DNA from: Roseovarius amoyensis | Lineage (GTDB): Bacteria; Pseudomonadota; Alphaproteobacteria; Rhodobacterales; Rhodobacteraceae | Assembly: GCF_003260265.1 (NCBI RefSeq) | Contig: NZ_QITQ01000025.1 | Span: forward strand, 1-36,814 | Reading direction: 5' to 3' | Length of the DNA: 36,814 nucleotides | In this document: positions 1 through 7,198 of the stretch, piece by piece | How the letters are laid out: each line of letters opens with the position of its first letter | How positions within the stretch are numbered: position 1 is the first letter of the stretch | Translations under genes and position numbers: made by a program | Notes under the pieces: model-generated | Told to the model about the DNA's origin: nothing | Seen by the model: only the letters and a program-made list of their open reading frames with translations | Databases searched by the model: none

Positions 1-852
1 CGCGGCCTGTACGACGAGGCCAGGCTGGACGTGGAAATCCTGCCCTATTCCGATACAAGTTCCACCGCGTTGCTGGCGGCTGGGATCGCGGATTTCGCCT
101 ACATGACCTCGCTTGGCTTCATGAGCGTGCGCGCGCAGGGCACCGACATCACTGCGCTCTGGGCGACGATGCAGCACGACCCCGGCCGGCTCGTCTATAA
201 CAGCGACAATGCGGAAATATCCCGCCCCGCCGATCTGTCGCGCAAGACCTATGCCGGTTTCGGCAGCGACTGGGAGGATGCGCTGATCTCGACCATGATC
301 CGTAACGATGGTGGTGATCCGGTCTATGACACGGTGACGCTCGGCACCGGCGCCTACGAGGCGCTGGCCACCGGCCGGGTCGATTTCACCCTCGAAGTCG
401 CGACCTGGGAAGGCGTGAATAGCGAGCTTCTGGGGCGCGAGCAATCGTCCTTCGCCTATGCCGATTACGGCATCCCCGATCAGCAGACCGGCTATATCGG
501 CACTCGCGTCGAAGTCCTGCGCGATGACCCCGCCATGGTCGCGGCCTTCATGACGGCGACGCAGGCCGGCTACGAATGGGCCGCCGACCACCCCGACGCG
601 GCGGCGGAGATGCTGATCGCGGCCGGTGACTTCCCGAACGCGGCGCTGGTGCAGGGCTCGATGGACGTGATTACGCAAAGCAACTACCTGCGCGACGGCG
701 ACACGCCCGTCGGCCGGATCGATGCCGAACGCTTCGCGGCGATGGCGCGGTTTCTCTACGACAGCGGTGTCCTCAAGGACACGCGCGGCGCGCCCCTCGA
801 CTGGCCAGGCGATGTGTCGGCCTGGCATGACCAAAGCTGGATGCGCCAGTGA
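1..852 (+). CDS. ABC transporter substrate-binding protein, NMT1/THI5-like (5' end outside window)
   Basis: The reading frame is open from base 1, so the N-terminus and signal peptide lie outside the window; the visible part is 283 codons. The protein resembles periplasmic ligand-binding proteins of the NMT1/THI5/SsuA group, which deliver small organic ligands to an inner-membrane ABC permease. Supporting features are the typical stretch LLAAGIADFAYM near the start of the visible part, a central YDTVTLGTGAYEALATGRVD segment and a C-terminal helix ending in YDSGVLKD. The stop codon overlaps the GTG start of a flavin monooxygenase fragment (849), which suggests an uptake-plus-oxidation operon for a sulfonate-, pyrimidine- or amine-like compound. 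The exact ligand cannot be read from the sequence. Confidence 0.85.
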   Translation, partial: RGLYDEARLDVEILPYSDTSSTALLAAGIADFAYMTSLGFMSVRAQGTDITALWATMQHDPGRLVYNSDNAEISRPADLSRKTYAGFGSDWEDALISTMIRNDGGDPVYDTVTLGTGAYEALATGRVDFTLEVATWEGVNSELLGREQSSFAYADYGIPDQQTGYIGTRVEVLRDDPAMVAAFMTATQAGYEWAADHPDAAAEMLIAAGDFPNAALVQGSMDVITQSNYLRDGDTPVGRIDAERFAAMARFLYDSGVLKDTRGAPLDWPGDVSAWHDQSWMRQ

Positions 853-1010
853 TCCTGAACGCGGTCCGCTTCGGCCCTGGCAGTCAAGAGGCGGCCTGGC
901 GCGCGCCCGGGTCGCGCGCCACCGGTCCGCTCGAACTGCCGCATTGGCTGGAATGCGCGCAAGCGGCCGAGGCGGCAGGGTTCGACGGGCTGTTCCTCGG
1001 CGACATCCAC
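849..1010 (+). pseudogene. LLM-class flavin-dependent monooxygenase, N-terminal fragment
   Basis: GTG at 849 overlaps the stop of the upstream transporter gene. The first ~54 codons read like the N-terminus of bacterial luciferase-like monooxygenases: a beta strand (ILNAVRFG), then AAWRAP, then the helix-strand unit AEAAGFDGLFLGDI. Family members are about 400-450 aa. Here the homology ends near 1010, and the DNA continues as a phage-type sequence in another frame. No matching 3' half was found in the window. This point is therefore either the left edge of the prophage or a deletion junction, and the enzyme cannot be functional. Confidence 0.7.
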
Positions 1011-1411
1011 GGTCGCCGGGCTCCGCGACAGTTTGGGCGGCAAGCGCCTGACGATCCGCGTCGCCGAACTCGCGCGCGTGGGGTTGACGCCAGACTAGAC
1101 GCGCGGCGCCGTGCCGCACTGCATGCCGGTCAAGGTGAAGCGCAACCGGCACGGCGAACGCGCCCACCATCGTGGCCGGCACCGAACGCATCCTGACCCG
1201 CGGCAAATGCCGCAGCATCGAGAACCTGGCCTGCCCGGTGACCTGGCGACCGCACCCGGAGCAGGTCGCGCCCGCCCGACGCGCCTACGACGACTGGTGG
1301 CAGGCGCTGAGCTGGATCCGCGACGGGCTGATCGCAAGCGGGATGCTGCGGGAGCTTGAGGTGACGGTGGCGAAGGCGCGGCCTTGGACGCGGGTGAGTG
1401 CGGTCAGATAG
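1006..1411 (+). pseudogene. decayed phage-associated gene, family not recognised
   Basis: Two frames together read as one protein. Frame one, from about 1006, gives AGLRDSLGGKRLTIRVAELA...GLTPD, an in-frame TAG at 1096-1098, then TRGAVPHCMPVKVKRNRHG. From about 1142 the meaning moves to another frame, giving APTIVAGTERILTRGKCRSIENLACPVTWRP and YDDWWQALSWIRDGL to a stop at 1409-1411. The single stop and the nearby frame change suggest a once-intact gene of about 135 codons that has been inactivated. I recognise the style (small early-region phage protein with a C-terminal DDWW helix) but cannot name the family or function. It is the first phage-like sequence after the truncated monooxygenase. 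Confidence 0.5.
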
Positions 1412-1421
1412 GAGATTGTCA

Positions 1422-1457
1422 TTGCCTATTGGCACACAATGCTTATATTGATGCCAA
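1422..1457 (+). promoter_or_regulatory. possible promoter/operator of the Xre/RES pair
   Basis: Candidate -35 TTGCCT (1422-1427) and -10 TATATT (1444-1449) are separated by 16 bp. An inverted repeat TTGGCA (1429-1434) / TGCCAA (1452-1457) brackets the -10. Such a repeat would suit self-repression by the Xre-type antitoxin encoded directly downstream. This is inferred from position and symmetry only. Confidence 0.4.
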
Positions 1458-1469
1458 AGGAGAATGACC

Positions 1470-1883
1470 ATGCAGTTCGCCACGGTCCAGCCGATCATCG
1501 CACGCCCTGACCTTCCCATTATCACAGACGACGAAGCGGCGGCCTTGGCGCGTGCCACTGTCAATCTGTTCCGTGCATGGGGTCTCACCGATGCCGAAGC
1601 CCGCACCTTGCTGGGCGACATGGCCCAGCGCACATGGGCGCGTTGGAAGACCGGGGACATTGGCCGCATCGACCGCGATCTGCGGGCGCGGATGGCAATT
1701 CTCATCGGGATCCACAAGGCGCTGCGCTATCTTTTCACCGATCCGGCACGCGGCTATGCGTGGATCAGCAAGCCCAACGAGGCCTTCGGTGGGCTGAGCG
1801 CGCTCGACGTCATGATGCGCGGTGAGATCACCGACCTGATCGACCTGCGCGCCTATCTGGACGCGGAGCGGGGTGCTTGGTGA
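1470..1883 (+). CDS. type II antitoxin, Xre/MbcA/ParS (DUF2384) family
   Basis: The product is about 137 aa. An N-terminal helical, Xre-like DNA-binding region (to about residue 60, containing AEARTLLGDMAQRTWARWKTG) is followed by the toxin-binding domain of the MbcA/ParS/Xre group, with RMAILIGIHKALRYLF and the end motif AWISKPNEAFGG. The ATG at 1470 is preferred over the one at 1464 because AAGGAG (1457-1462) lies 7 nt upstream of 1470 but only 1 nt from 1464. Its stop overlaps the GTG start of the RES toxin. In this family the antitoxin blocks the toxin active site and represses its own promoter; the inverted repeat just upstream is a plausible operator. Confidence 0.88.
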   Translation: MQFATVQPIIARPDLPIITDDEAAALARATVNLFRAWGLTDAEARTLLGDMAQRTWARWKTGDIGRIDRDLRARMAILIGIHKALRYLFTDPARGYAWISKPNEAFGGLSALDVMMRGEITDLIDLRAYLDAERGAW

Positions 1884-2569
1884 CGGTGTCTGTCCGCCGC
1901 GTGATCTGGCCGCGCACCGTCCGCATCATCCGCTCCATCCATCCGCCCATCGACCTGTTCGAAGACATCGCCGATCCCGCCGATTGGGAGGCGCTGGCCT
2001 CGGCCGAGGCCAAGTTCAATCCACGCTTCCGCGACAGCATCGGGGATCTCTCGAAGGTGCCGGTCACTCGCCGAGTGACGGGGCCAGGCGCAAGCTGGGT
2101 CATGGCGCCCTTCGTCCACTGCTCCCCCCTGCGACCAGGCCGTTTCTCGGACGGCACATTTGGCCTCTACTACGCGGGCGACCGGACCGAGGTGGCGATT
2201 GCCGAGACCATCCACCACCACGCCCGCTTCATGCACGCCACGGAGGAGGCACCTGGCTGGACGTCGCAGTTCCGCGAACTGATCAGCTCGATCGATGCCG
2301 ATCTGGACGACGCGACCGGCCGCGCCGATCTGCTCGATCCCGACGACTACGGCCCTTCTCAGATCTTCGGCGCCGAGCGCCGCGCCGCCGGATCAAACGG
2401 CATCACCTGGCCGAGCATCCGCTATACCGGCGGCTACTGCATCGCGGTGTTCTGGCCGGATGTCGTTCCCATCCCGACGCAAGGCGCGCACTTCGCTTAT
2501 CACTGGAACGGCACTACGGTCGATTACGTGAAACGTCTCGACGATGGCGAAGTGATGACCGTGATCTGA
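1880..2569 (+). CDS. RES-domain toxin (NAD+-degrading type)
   Basis: This 229-aa protein carries the RES domain found in toxins that deplete cellular NAD+ in known members. The early Arg in the first strand (RVTGPGASW region), FGLYYAGDRTEVAIAETIHHHARF (the conserved Arg/Tyr/Glu segment) and GITWPSIRYTGGYCIAVF with its Ser match the R-E-S residues that name the family. GTG at 1880 overlaps the antitoxin stop TGA (1881-1883), so the two genes are translationally coupled. The length and both ends look intact. The family and partner are clear; that NAD+ is its target is inferred from the family. Confidence 0.88.
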   Translation: MTVSVRRVIWPRTVRIIRSIHPPIDLFEDIADPADWEALASAEAKFNPRFRDSIGDLSKVPVTRRVTGPGASWVMAPFVHCSPLRPGRFSDGTFGLYYAGDRTEVAIAETIHHHARFMHATEEAPGWTSQFRELISSIDADLDDATGRADLLDPDDYGPSQIFGAERRAAGSNGITWPSIRYTGGYCIAVFWPDVVPIPTQGAHFAYHWNGTTVDYVKRLDDGEVMTVI

Positions 2570-3104
2570 TCACGCAGTCACCCCGCACCGCAAGCCATTC
2601 AGCCGCAGGCCACCTACAGGGCTTGCATGACGACCACGCCCCCCCTGCCATGGTTCCTTCCGGGCGCCAAACGTATACGGGGGGGCTGAGCGCGCCATTT
2701 CGCCAGCGACTGGATTCCTCACCGGGGAATCCACCCGGAAGCCACCGCAGCGGTCTTGCTGGAAATTCTGACTCAATATCAAAACCTTACGCAAGCACCC
2801 AACTGGCTCACGTGGATTCCATCGGGAAGCCAGGGAAGCCATCTTATGGAATCCACCGGCCACCGCCGCCACGTCAGGAAGGCACCTGCGCTCGGGCGAA
2901 CCAGAACTTGTTGATTCCAGGCCAAAAAATGGTTTGACATTTCTAGCCCCCTTGACGTACCCATTGATCATCGAAGAATAGCGCCCGGAAGAAACCCTTC
3001 CGGGCGTTTTCTTTTTCCCCACATCGCGGACCCCGCTCCCGCTGCTGAACCTGCTGGCGGCGCGCGTGCATGTTTTTTCCCTGCTCCATATTGAGACCCG
3101 CCTC
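2570..3104. other. 535-bp gap without a supported gene
   Basis: Between the RES toxin and the methyltransferase I see no recognisable protein on either strand. Short open frames exist on both strands but lack start signals and family resemblance. The gap holds a clear intrinsic terminator at 2982-3015 and otherwise has a more mixed composition than its neighbours. It may be the remains of a deleted phage gene or an insertion scar; nothing in it decides this. Confidence 0.5.
2982..3015 (+). terminator. rho-independent terminator
   Basis: A perfect 10-bp stem CGCCCGGAAG (2982-2991) / CTTCCGGGCG (2997-3006) with a 5-nt loop is followed by TTTTCTTTTT. It lies downstream of the Xre/RES pair and upstream of the methyltransferase gene, so it would separate the two transcription units. 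Confidence 0.85.
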
Positions 3105-4367
3105 ATGGACCTTGTCTTCGCGCCAAGCGAGATCGAGACGTGGCCGATCGACCGGCTGCGCCCCTATACTCGCAATGCCAAGATGCACGGCGACGACCAG
3201 GTCGCGAAGATCGCCGCCAGCATGGCCAAATTTGGCTGGACCGTGCCCTGCATGGTGGCCGACGATGGCGAGCTGATCGCAGGCCATGGCCGGGTGCTTG
3301 CGGCCATCATGCTGGGGCTGACGGACGTGCCGGTGATCCGGCTCAGCCATCTCGACGAGGCAGAGCGCCGGGCCTACCGCATTGCCGACAACAAGCTTAC
3401 GGAGCTCGGCGACTGGGACGAGGCCCTGCTGCGCGACGAGATCGCGGGGCTGCTGGCCGAGGATTTCGACCTGTCGCTGCTTGGCATCGCCGACGAGGAT
3501 CTGGACGCGCTGCTGCAGGACCCCGAGGTGCTGGGTGGCGATGGCCCGGTCGAGGGCGAGGATCACATTCCCGAACCGCCGGTCACGCCGGTCTCGGGAC
3601 CGGGCGATCTGTGGCAGCTGGGCGCGCATCGTCTGATCTGTGGCGACAGCACGTCAGCCGATGTGGTCGGGCGGCTGCTGGGCGATGTTCGCCCTCTGCT
3701 GATGGTCACCGACCCGCCCTATGGCGTCGAATACGATCCTTCCTGGCGCAACCAGGCGGGCGCTGCCAAGACCAAGCGGACGGGCAAGGTGCTCAATGAC
3801 GACCGCGCCGACTGGCGGGAGGCATGGGCGTTGTTTCCGGGCGACGTGACCTATGTCTGGCATGGCGCGCTGCACTCCTCGACGGTGGCCGAAAGCCTGG
3901 TGGCGGCAGGTTTCGCCATCCGGTCGCAGATCATCTGGGCAAAGGACAGGCTTGTGCTCAGTCGGGGCGATTACCACTGGCAGCATGAGCCCTGCTGGTA
4001 TGCGGTGCGCGCCAGGGGCAAGGGCCACTGGGCGGGCGATCGCAAGCAGACGACGCTGTGGCAGATCGCGAACAAGGATCAGGACACAGACACGGTGCAC
4101 GGCACGCAGAAACCCGTCGAGTGCATGCGCCGGCCAATCCTGAACAACTCGGCCCCCGGTCAGGCGGTTTATGAGCCCTTCATGGGATCTGGCACCACGC
4201 TGATCGCGGCCGAGACCACGGGGCGCGTTTGCTACGGGGTGGAACTGAACCCGGCCTATGTCGATGTCGCCGTTGATCGCTGGCAGTCCTTCACCGGCGA
4301 GGAGGCGGTGCTGGTGGAAACCGGCGAAAGCTTCGCCGCCTTGAAAGCCAAACGGCTCACCGCATGA
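3105..4367 (+). CDS. ParB-domain DNA methyltransferase (N4-cytosine/N6-adenine type)
   Basis: A ParB/sulfiredoxin-like domain occupies roughly residues 1-115 (ELIAGHGRVLAA motif and IADNKLTELGDWDEALLRDEI). An amino-methyltransferase domain follows, with catalytic motif DPPYGVEYDPSW near residue 205 and the AdoMet-binding motif FMGSGTTLIAAE near residue 360. The catalytic motif coming before the AdoMet motif is the beta-type order. Such enzymes are common in phage early regions and methylate phage or host DNA, often against restriction. ATG at 3105 was chosen over GTG 3066 because MDLVFAPSEIETWP aligns with the start of the adjacent paralogue. The stop overlaps the next gene's start at 4364. 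All catalytic motifs are present. The target sequence is unknown. Confidence 0.9.
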   Translation: MDLVFAPSEIETWPIDRLRPYTRNAKMHGDDQVAKIAASMAKFGWTVPCMVADDGELIAGHGRVLAAIMLGLTDVPVIRLSHLDEAERRAYRIADNKLTELGDWDEALLRDEIAGLLAEDFDLSLLGIADEDLDALLQDPEVLGGDGPVEGEDHIPEPPVTPVSGPGDLWQLGAHRLICGDSTSADVVGRLLGDVRPLLMVTDPPYGVEYDPSWRNQAGAAKTKRTGKVLNDDRADWREAWALFPGDVTYVWHGALHSSTVAESLVAAGFAIRSQIIWAKDRLVLSRGDYHWQHEPCWYAVRARGKGHWAGDRKQTTLWQIANKDQDTDTVHGTQKPVECMRRPILNNSAPGQAVYEPFMGSGTTLIAAETTGRVCYGVELNPAYVDVAVDRWQSFTGEEAVLVETGESFAALKAKRLTA

Positions 4368-4957
4368 CGATGCATCTGCGCCCGAGCCAGATCGAATTCT
4401 GGCCGCTGGATCGGCTCAAACCCTATGCCCGCAATGCCAAGACGCATGACGCAGACCAGGTGGCACGGATCGCCGCCAGCATGGCCGAGTTCGGCTGGAC
4501 CGTGCCCTGTCTCGTCGCGTCCGATGGCGAATTGATCGCGGGCCATGGGCGCGTCCTGGCGGCGGCGCAGCTCGGGCTGGTGGAGGCGCCCGTCATCGTG
4601 CTGGGCCATCTGACCGAGGCGCAGCGGCGGGCGTATCGGATCGCCGACAACAAGCTCACGGAGCTGGGTGGGTGGGATGAGGCGCTGCTTCTGGAGGAGT
4701 TGCGCGGGCTGATGGCCGAGGATTTCGACCTCGGGCTGATCGGCATACCAGAGGACGAGCTGGACGCCCTGCTGCACGATGCCGGTGACGACAACCGCAC
4801 GCCCATTGACGATGACACCGCCGACACAATCCCCGACCCGTTGTATTGCGACGTCGCCGTGCGGCGCTGGGAATTGGCGACGGGGCGGACAGCCAGTCGC
4901 CTCGTCATGGACGAGGGAGATCAGAAGCCCGCTTGCCGGTCGAGAAAGCGCGCATGA
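4364..4957 (+). CDS. ParB-domain protein, methyltransferase paralogue lacking its catalytic domain
   Basis: Residues 1-145 are a close paralogue of the preceding gene's ParB-like domain (same RNAKTH, ELIAGHGRVLAA and IADNKLTELG blocks). After a short linker the protein jumps directly to YCDVAVRRWELATGRTASR, equivalent to the very last segment of a methyltransferase (YVDVAVDRWQSFTGEEA in the neighbour). The DPPY and FMGSGTT motifs are gone, so about 220-240 residues were deleted in frame. The product, 197 aa, cannot methylate DNA. It may still bind DNA or a partner, or may simply be decaying. ATG 4364 overlaps the stop of the upstream gene (ATGA). Confidence 0.8.
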   Translation: MTMHLRPSQIEFWPLDRLKPYARNAKTHDADQVARIAASMAEFGWTVPCLVASDGELIAGHGRVLAAAQLGLVEAPVIVLGHLTEAQRRAYRIADNKLTELGGWDEALLLEELRGLMAEDFDLGLIGIPEDELDALLHDAGDDNRTPIDDDTADTIPDPLYCDVAVRRWELATGRTASRLVMDEGDQKPACRSRKRA

Positions 4958-5162
4958 CGCAGTCGCGTCGCATGTCGCTGATCGAAGCCGTGACCAATGT
5001 CGCAGTGGGTTACGGATTGGCTGTGACCATCCAGATCATTGTATTTCCATGGTTCGGCCTGCACCCGAGCCTCGGTGAGAACCTGGTCATTGGCACCTTG
5101 TTTACGGCGTTTCGCTGCTGCGCAGCTACGCGCTGCGCAGGCTGTTCGAGCGTTTGCGATGA
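4954..5162 (+). pseudogene. small membrane protein (DUF7220-like), frameshifted
   Basis: ATG at 4954 overlaps the end of the ParB-domain gene. The product starts MTQSRRMSLIEAVTNVAVGYGLAVTIQ, followed by a second hydrophobic stretch after FPWFGLHPSLGENL, so two membrane segments. After GTLFTA the frame reads nonsense (FRCCAATRC). Shifting by one base restores VSLLRSYALRRLFERLR and a TGA at 5160-5162, the kind of basic C-terminus expected. A single missing base near 5107-5110 explains this. The family assignment is from memory of similar phage proteins and is tentative; function is unknown. Confidence 0.6.
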
Positions 5163-5171
5163 CCGCGGGGA

Positions 5172-5732
5172 TCAGGCGGCGTCAAGCTTGTACACGGTGC
5201 CGCGCTGATCGACCTTCTCCGCACTTATGGGCAGGCCCAGTTTCTTCTTGAGCCCGCCCGAGATCAGGCCGCGCACACTGTGCGCCAACCAGCCGGTCGC
5301 CTCGGCGATCTCAGCGATGGACGCCCCCTCGGGGCGCTCAAGAAGCGCAATGATATGCGCCTGCTTTGTGCCCGTCCGGATGGCGACGGGCTTCGGTGCA
5401 TCAGGCGATTGGGGCATCGGTGTGGGCTCTGGCTTCGCCTTGCGCGGCGCGCTGGTGGCCTTGGCGACCACCGGCTCGATCCCGATGGCATCCAACCCGA
5501 CCTCGGTTGCAATCAGCGTGGTGCCATGGCCATCGCCGGTCTCGCGCCAGAGCGGTTCACCCTTGCGGATGTCGGCGTCGACCTCTTCGAGCCAGCCGCG
5601 CGAGATCATCGCCGCCACGGCCTTCTTGGCGGCGGCCCCGTGCAGCCCGTCGGGCAGCGGCATGGCCAGATTGCCGGGGCGGGTGGCCGCGCGGCTGAGG
5701 ATGATGGACTGGGTGTCGGTGAGTTTGGGCAT
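5172..5732 (-). CDS. DUF3489-domain protein
   Basis: The 186-aa product has an N-terminal helical part (MPKLTDTQSIILSRAATRPGNLAMPLP, then AAKKAVAAMISRGWLEEV, which looks like a winged helix). A proline- and lysine-rich linker at about residues 100-125 joins it to a C-terminal DUF3489 domain (TKQAHIIALLERPEGASIAEIAEATGW, HSVRGLISGGLKKKLGL), also a winged-helix-like fold. ATG 5732 is favoured because GGAGG lies 6 nt upstream. It is the last gene of a leftward cluster running from 7060. Proteins of this type are frequent in alphaproteobacterial prophages and probably bind DNA, but no target is known. Confidence 0.85.
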   Translation of the reverse strand: MPKLTDTQSIILSRAATRPGNLAMPLPDGLHGAAAKKAVAAMISRGWLEEVDADIRKGEPLWRETGDGHGTTLIATEVGLDAIGIEPVVAKATSAPRKAKPEPTPMPQSPDAPKPVAIRTGTKQAHIIALLERPEGASIAEIAEATGWLAHSVRGLISGGLKKKLGLPISAEKVDQRGTVYKLDAA

Positions 5733-5831
5733 GGGAACCTCCGGTTCTGGTCGGGCAGCGCGCAATGTGCCGCCTTCTACCGGGTGAAGCCCGCTGTGGT
5801 GGCGGGCCGTGCGGGATCAATGCCCGAAGGG

Positions 5832-6125
5832 TCACTCAGCGTATTCGCCTTCGCCAAAGGCGCTGTCGGTGATGCGCTTGAGCAGGCTGGCGTAGTGATC
5901 GAGTGTGCCGACCATGGCCCAGCCGACCTCGTCGGAGTGGCAGTTGAAATGGTCGTCACTGAGCTGCGACAAGCGGGCGAGCCTCCCGTCGATCTCGGCC
6001 TTCTTGGCCGTGAAGGCAGCGAGCGCGTTCGACCGGTTCCTCGAACCGGTCTCACCCTTGTTCCTGCGGGCCTTCTCGGCGCGCAGCTGATGGCGGGGCG
6101 TGATTTGCGGGTTCGGGCTGATCAT
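5832..6125 (-). CDS. hypothetical phage protein, helical, basic N-terminus
   Basis: The 97-aa product starts MISPNPQITPRHQLRAEKAR, with ATG at 6125 and AAGGAG 7 nt upstream. The first 40 residues are basic (RAEKARRNKGETGSRNR). The rest is a predicted helical hairpin (AFTAKKAEIDGRLARLSQL, then VGTLDHYASLLKRITDSAFGEGEYAE). No enzymatic motif is visible. It sits in the leftward early cluster, upstream of the DUF3489 gene. The pattern is familiar from Rhodobacterales prophages but the function is not known. Confidence 0.7.
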   Translation of the reverse strand: MISPNPQITPRHQLRAEKARRNKGETGSRNRSNALAAFTAKKAEIDGRLARLSQLSDDHFNCHSDEVGWAMVGTLDHYASLLKRITDSAFGEGEYAE

Positions 6126-6204
6126 GGCGTAGCTCCTTGGAGTGAGTTGCATCGTTTCCGTGAGACAACCATCGCTCTGACGCGCAGATTATTGTAGGTA
6201 AATC

Positions 6205-6223
6205 AGAGCAATAGGATTGCTCT
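6205..6223. promoter_or_regulatory. inverted repeat, possible operator
   Basis: AGAGCAAT (6205-6212) and ATTGCTCT (6216-6223) form a perfect 8-bp inverted repeat around AGG. It lies upstream of the leftward gene starting at 6125. A leftward -10-like TACAAT is found just downstream of it (about 6190-6195 on the plus strand). An operator for the leftward genes is the simplest reading; a transcript hairpin is possible. Confidence 0.35.
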
Positions 6224-6242
6224 CTGATCGCCCCGTCGAGCA

Positions 6243-6605
6243 TCATCCGATCCGGTCATGACCGGTGAGCTCGGCCTGCTCCGCCTCATGGCGCTGGGCG
6301 GCATCGAGCGGATCGCGGCGGGCGTTGACCATCGCCACGAACAGCGCGCGAGCGACGGCTGCGACGTCATCCGCCCCGGCGCTGGTCAGATCGGCATCGT
6401 GAATGGCGATGGCTTCGCCCAGATCGGTGAGGGCGTAAAGCGTGACGAACTCCGCGTCGCCCGGCTAGCAGGTGACGGTGTCGCGGTCGTGCTCGGACAC
6501 GGCGACGCCACGACAAAACCGCAGGTCGAAACCGATCGCGCAGTTGCGCCGTACGATGTCGTCGAGGGTCTCGCCTTCGGGCAGGCAGTTGCAGGGAATG
6601 GTCAT
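6243..6605 (-). pseudogene. small phage protein interrupted by in-frame amber codon
   Basis: From ATG 6605 (AGGAAGG upstream) the frame encodes 46 residues (MTIPCNCLPEGETLDDIVRR...DTVTC) and meets TAG at 6465-6467. The same frame then continues without interruption for 73 more codons (PGDAEFVTLYALTDLGEAIAIHDADL...GHDRIG) to TGA at 6243-6245. The second half has good coding character but no start of its own near its beginning. The simplest reading is one 120-aa protein gene with a nonsense mutation; only the 46-aa piece would be made unless the stop is read through. Cys5, Cys7 and further cysteines are present, but no known family is recognised. Confidence 0.6.
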
Positions 6606-6616
6606 CGGGGCCTTCC

Positions 6617-6835
6617 TCAGATCAGGTGCAAACTGGCCAGAAACGCGCTGGCAGCGGCAAGCTGGGTGGTCGGCAGCTCGATCTTGATATGCGAGATCAC
6701 GTCGGAGGCCTCGGCCGTGAGTCCCTCGTCGCGCAGCGCGGCCTCGATAATGCGGGCGACCGCGTCCGGATTCTTGCCGTTCAGGGGGTCGGGCACTGCG
6801 GCATGGTCGATGCGAATGGTGGTGATGGCGGTCAT
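6617..6835 (-). CDS. hypothetical small phage protein
   Basis: The 72-aa product begins MTAITTIRIDHAAVPDPLNGKNPDAVARIIEAALRDEG; AAAGGA lies about 8 nt upstream of ATG 6835. It looks like one beta strand followed by helices (AVARIIEAALRDEG; TTQLAAASAFLASL). It is the second gene of the leftward cluster, 12 nt after the DUF6900-like gene and 11 nt before the amber-interrupted gene, so it is probably co-transcribed. I do not recognise a family. Confidence 0.6.
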   Translation of the reverse strand: MTAITTIRIDHAAVPDPLNGKNPDAVARIIEAALRDEGLTAEASDVISHIKIELPTTQLAAASAFLASLHLI

Positions 6836-6847
6836 GTGCGTGTCCTT

Positions 6848-7060
6848 TCACGATTGGCTTGTCGGTGCGGTGGCTTCACCGGCCTGGCGCCTGGCTTCAA
6901 AGGCCGCCTCCAGCGCGGAGCGGATCGCCCAGACGGCGTGGACGTGGAAATCGAGACCGTCGGCGTTCCGGGTCTCGAGGGTTTCAAGAAAGAGATGGCG
7001 CTCGGCGATGTCGCGCAGCAGGGCGTCTCGAGCATCGGTCGGATCAGGGTGTTTGCGCAT
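6848..7060 (-). CDS. DUF6900-like small protein
   Basis: The 70-aa product MRKHPDPTDARDALLRDIAE contains the segment HLFLETLETRN followed by DGLDFHVHAVWAIRSALEAAFEAG-like sequence. This block (ETRN..DxLDFH..AVW...ALEAA) is the hallmark I associate with DUF6900, short helical proteins frequent on phages and plasmids. ATG 7060 has GGAGA 6 nt upstream. It is the promoter-proximal gene of the leftward cluster. Its function is unknown. Confidence 0.65.
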   Translation of the reverse strand: MRKHPDPTDARDALLRDIAERHLFLETLETRNADGLDFHVHAVWAIRSALEAAFEARRQAGEATAPTSQS

Positions 7061-7198
7061 GGCTGTCTCCGTGCTGTCTCTGGCTGTGCGCGATGCACTC
7101 GCTTCACTGGGGTCAGAATCGCTATCGGCGAGTGCAATCAGCTGAATAAGCGGAATATTTACGTTTAATCCCAATACCTTGAAGGTTATCACAGCGCC
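7061..7198. promoter_or_regulatory. divergent intergenic region between early (leftward) and late (rightward) genes
   Basis: This 138-bp spacer separates the leftward small-gene cluster from the rightward terminase operon. Its right half (about 7140-7190) is AT-rich compared with its surroundings (AATATTTACGTTTAATCCC), as expected for the start of the late transcript. I could not single out a convincing -35/-10 pair. Confidence 0.35.

Noticed and set aside
1873..2937. 354-codon plus-strand frame across the RES toxin and the gap
   Set aside because: It overlaps the well-supported RES gene in another frame, and its translation is Arg/Pro/His-rich without structure.
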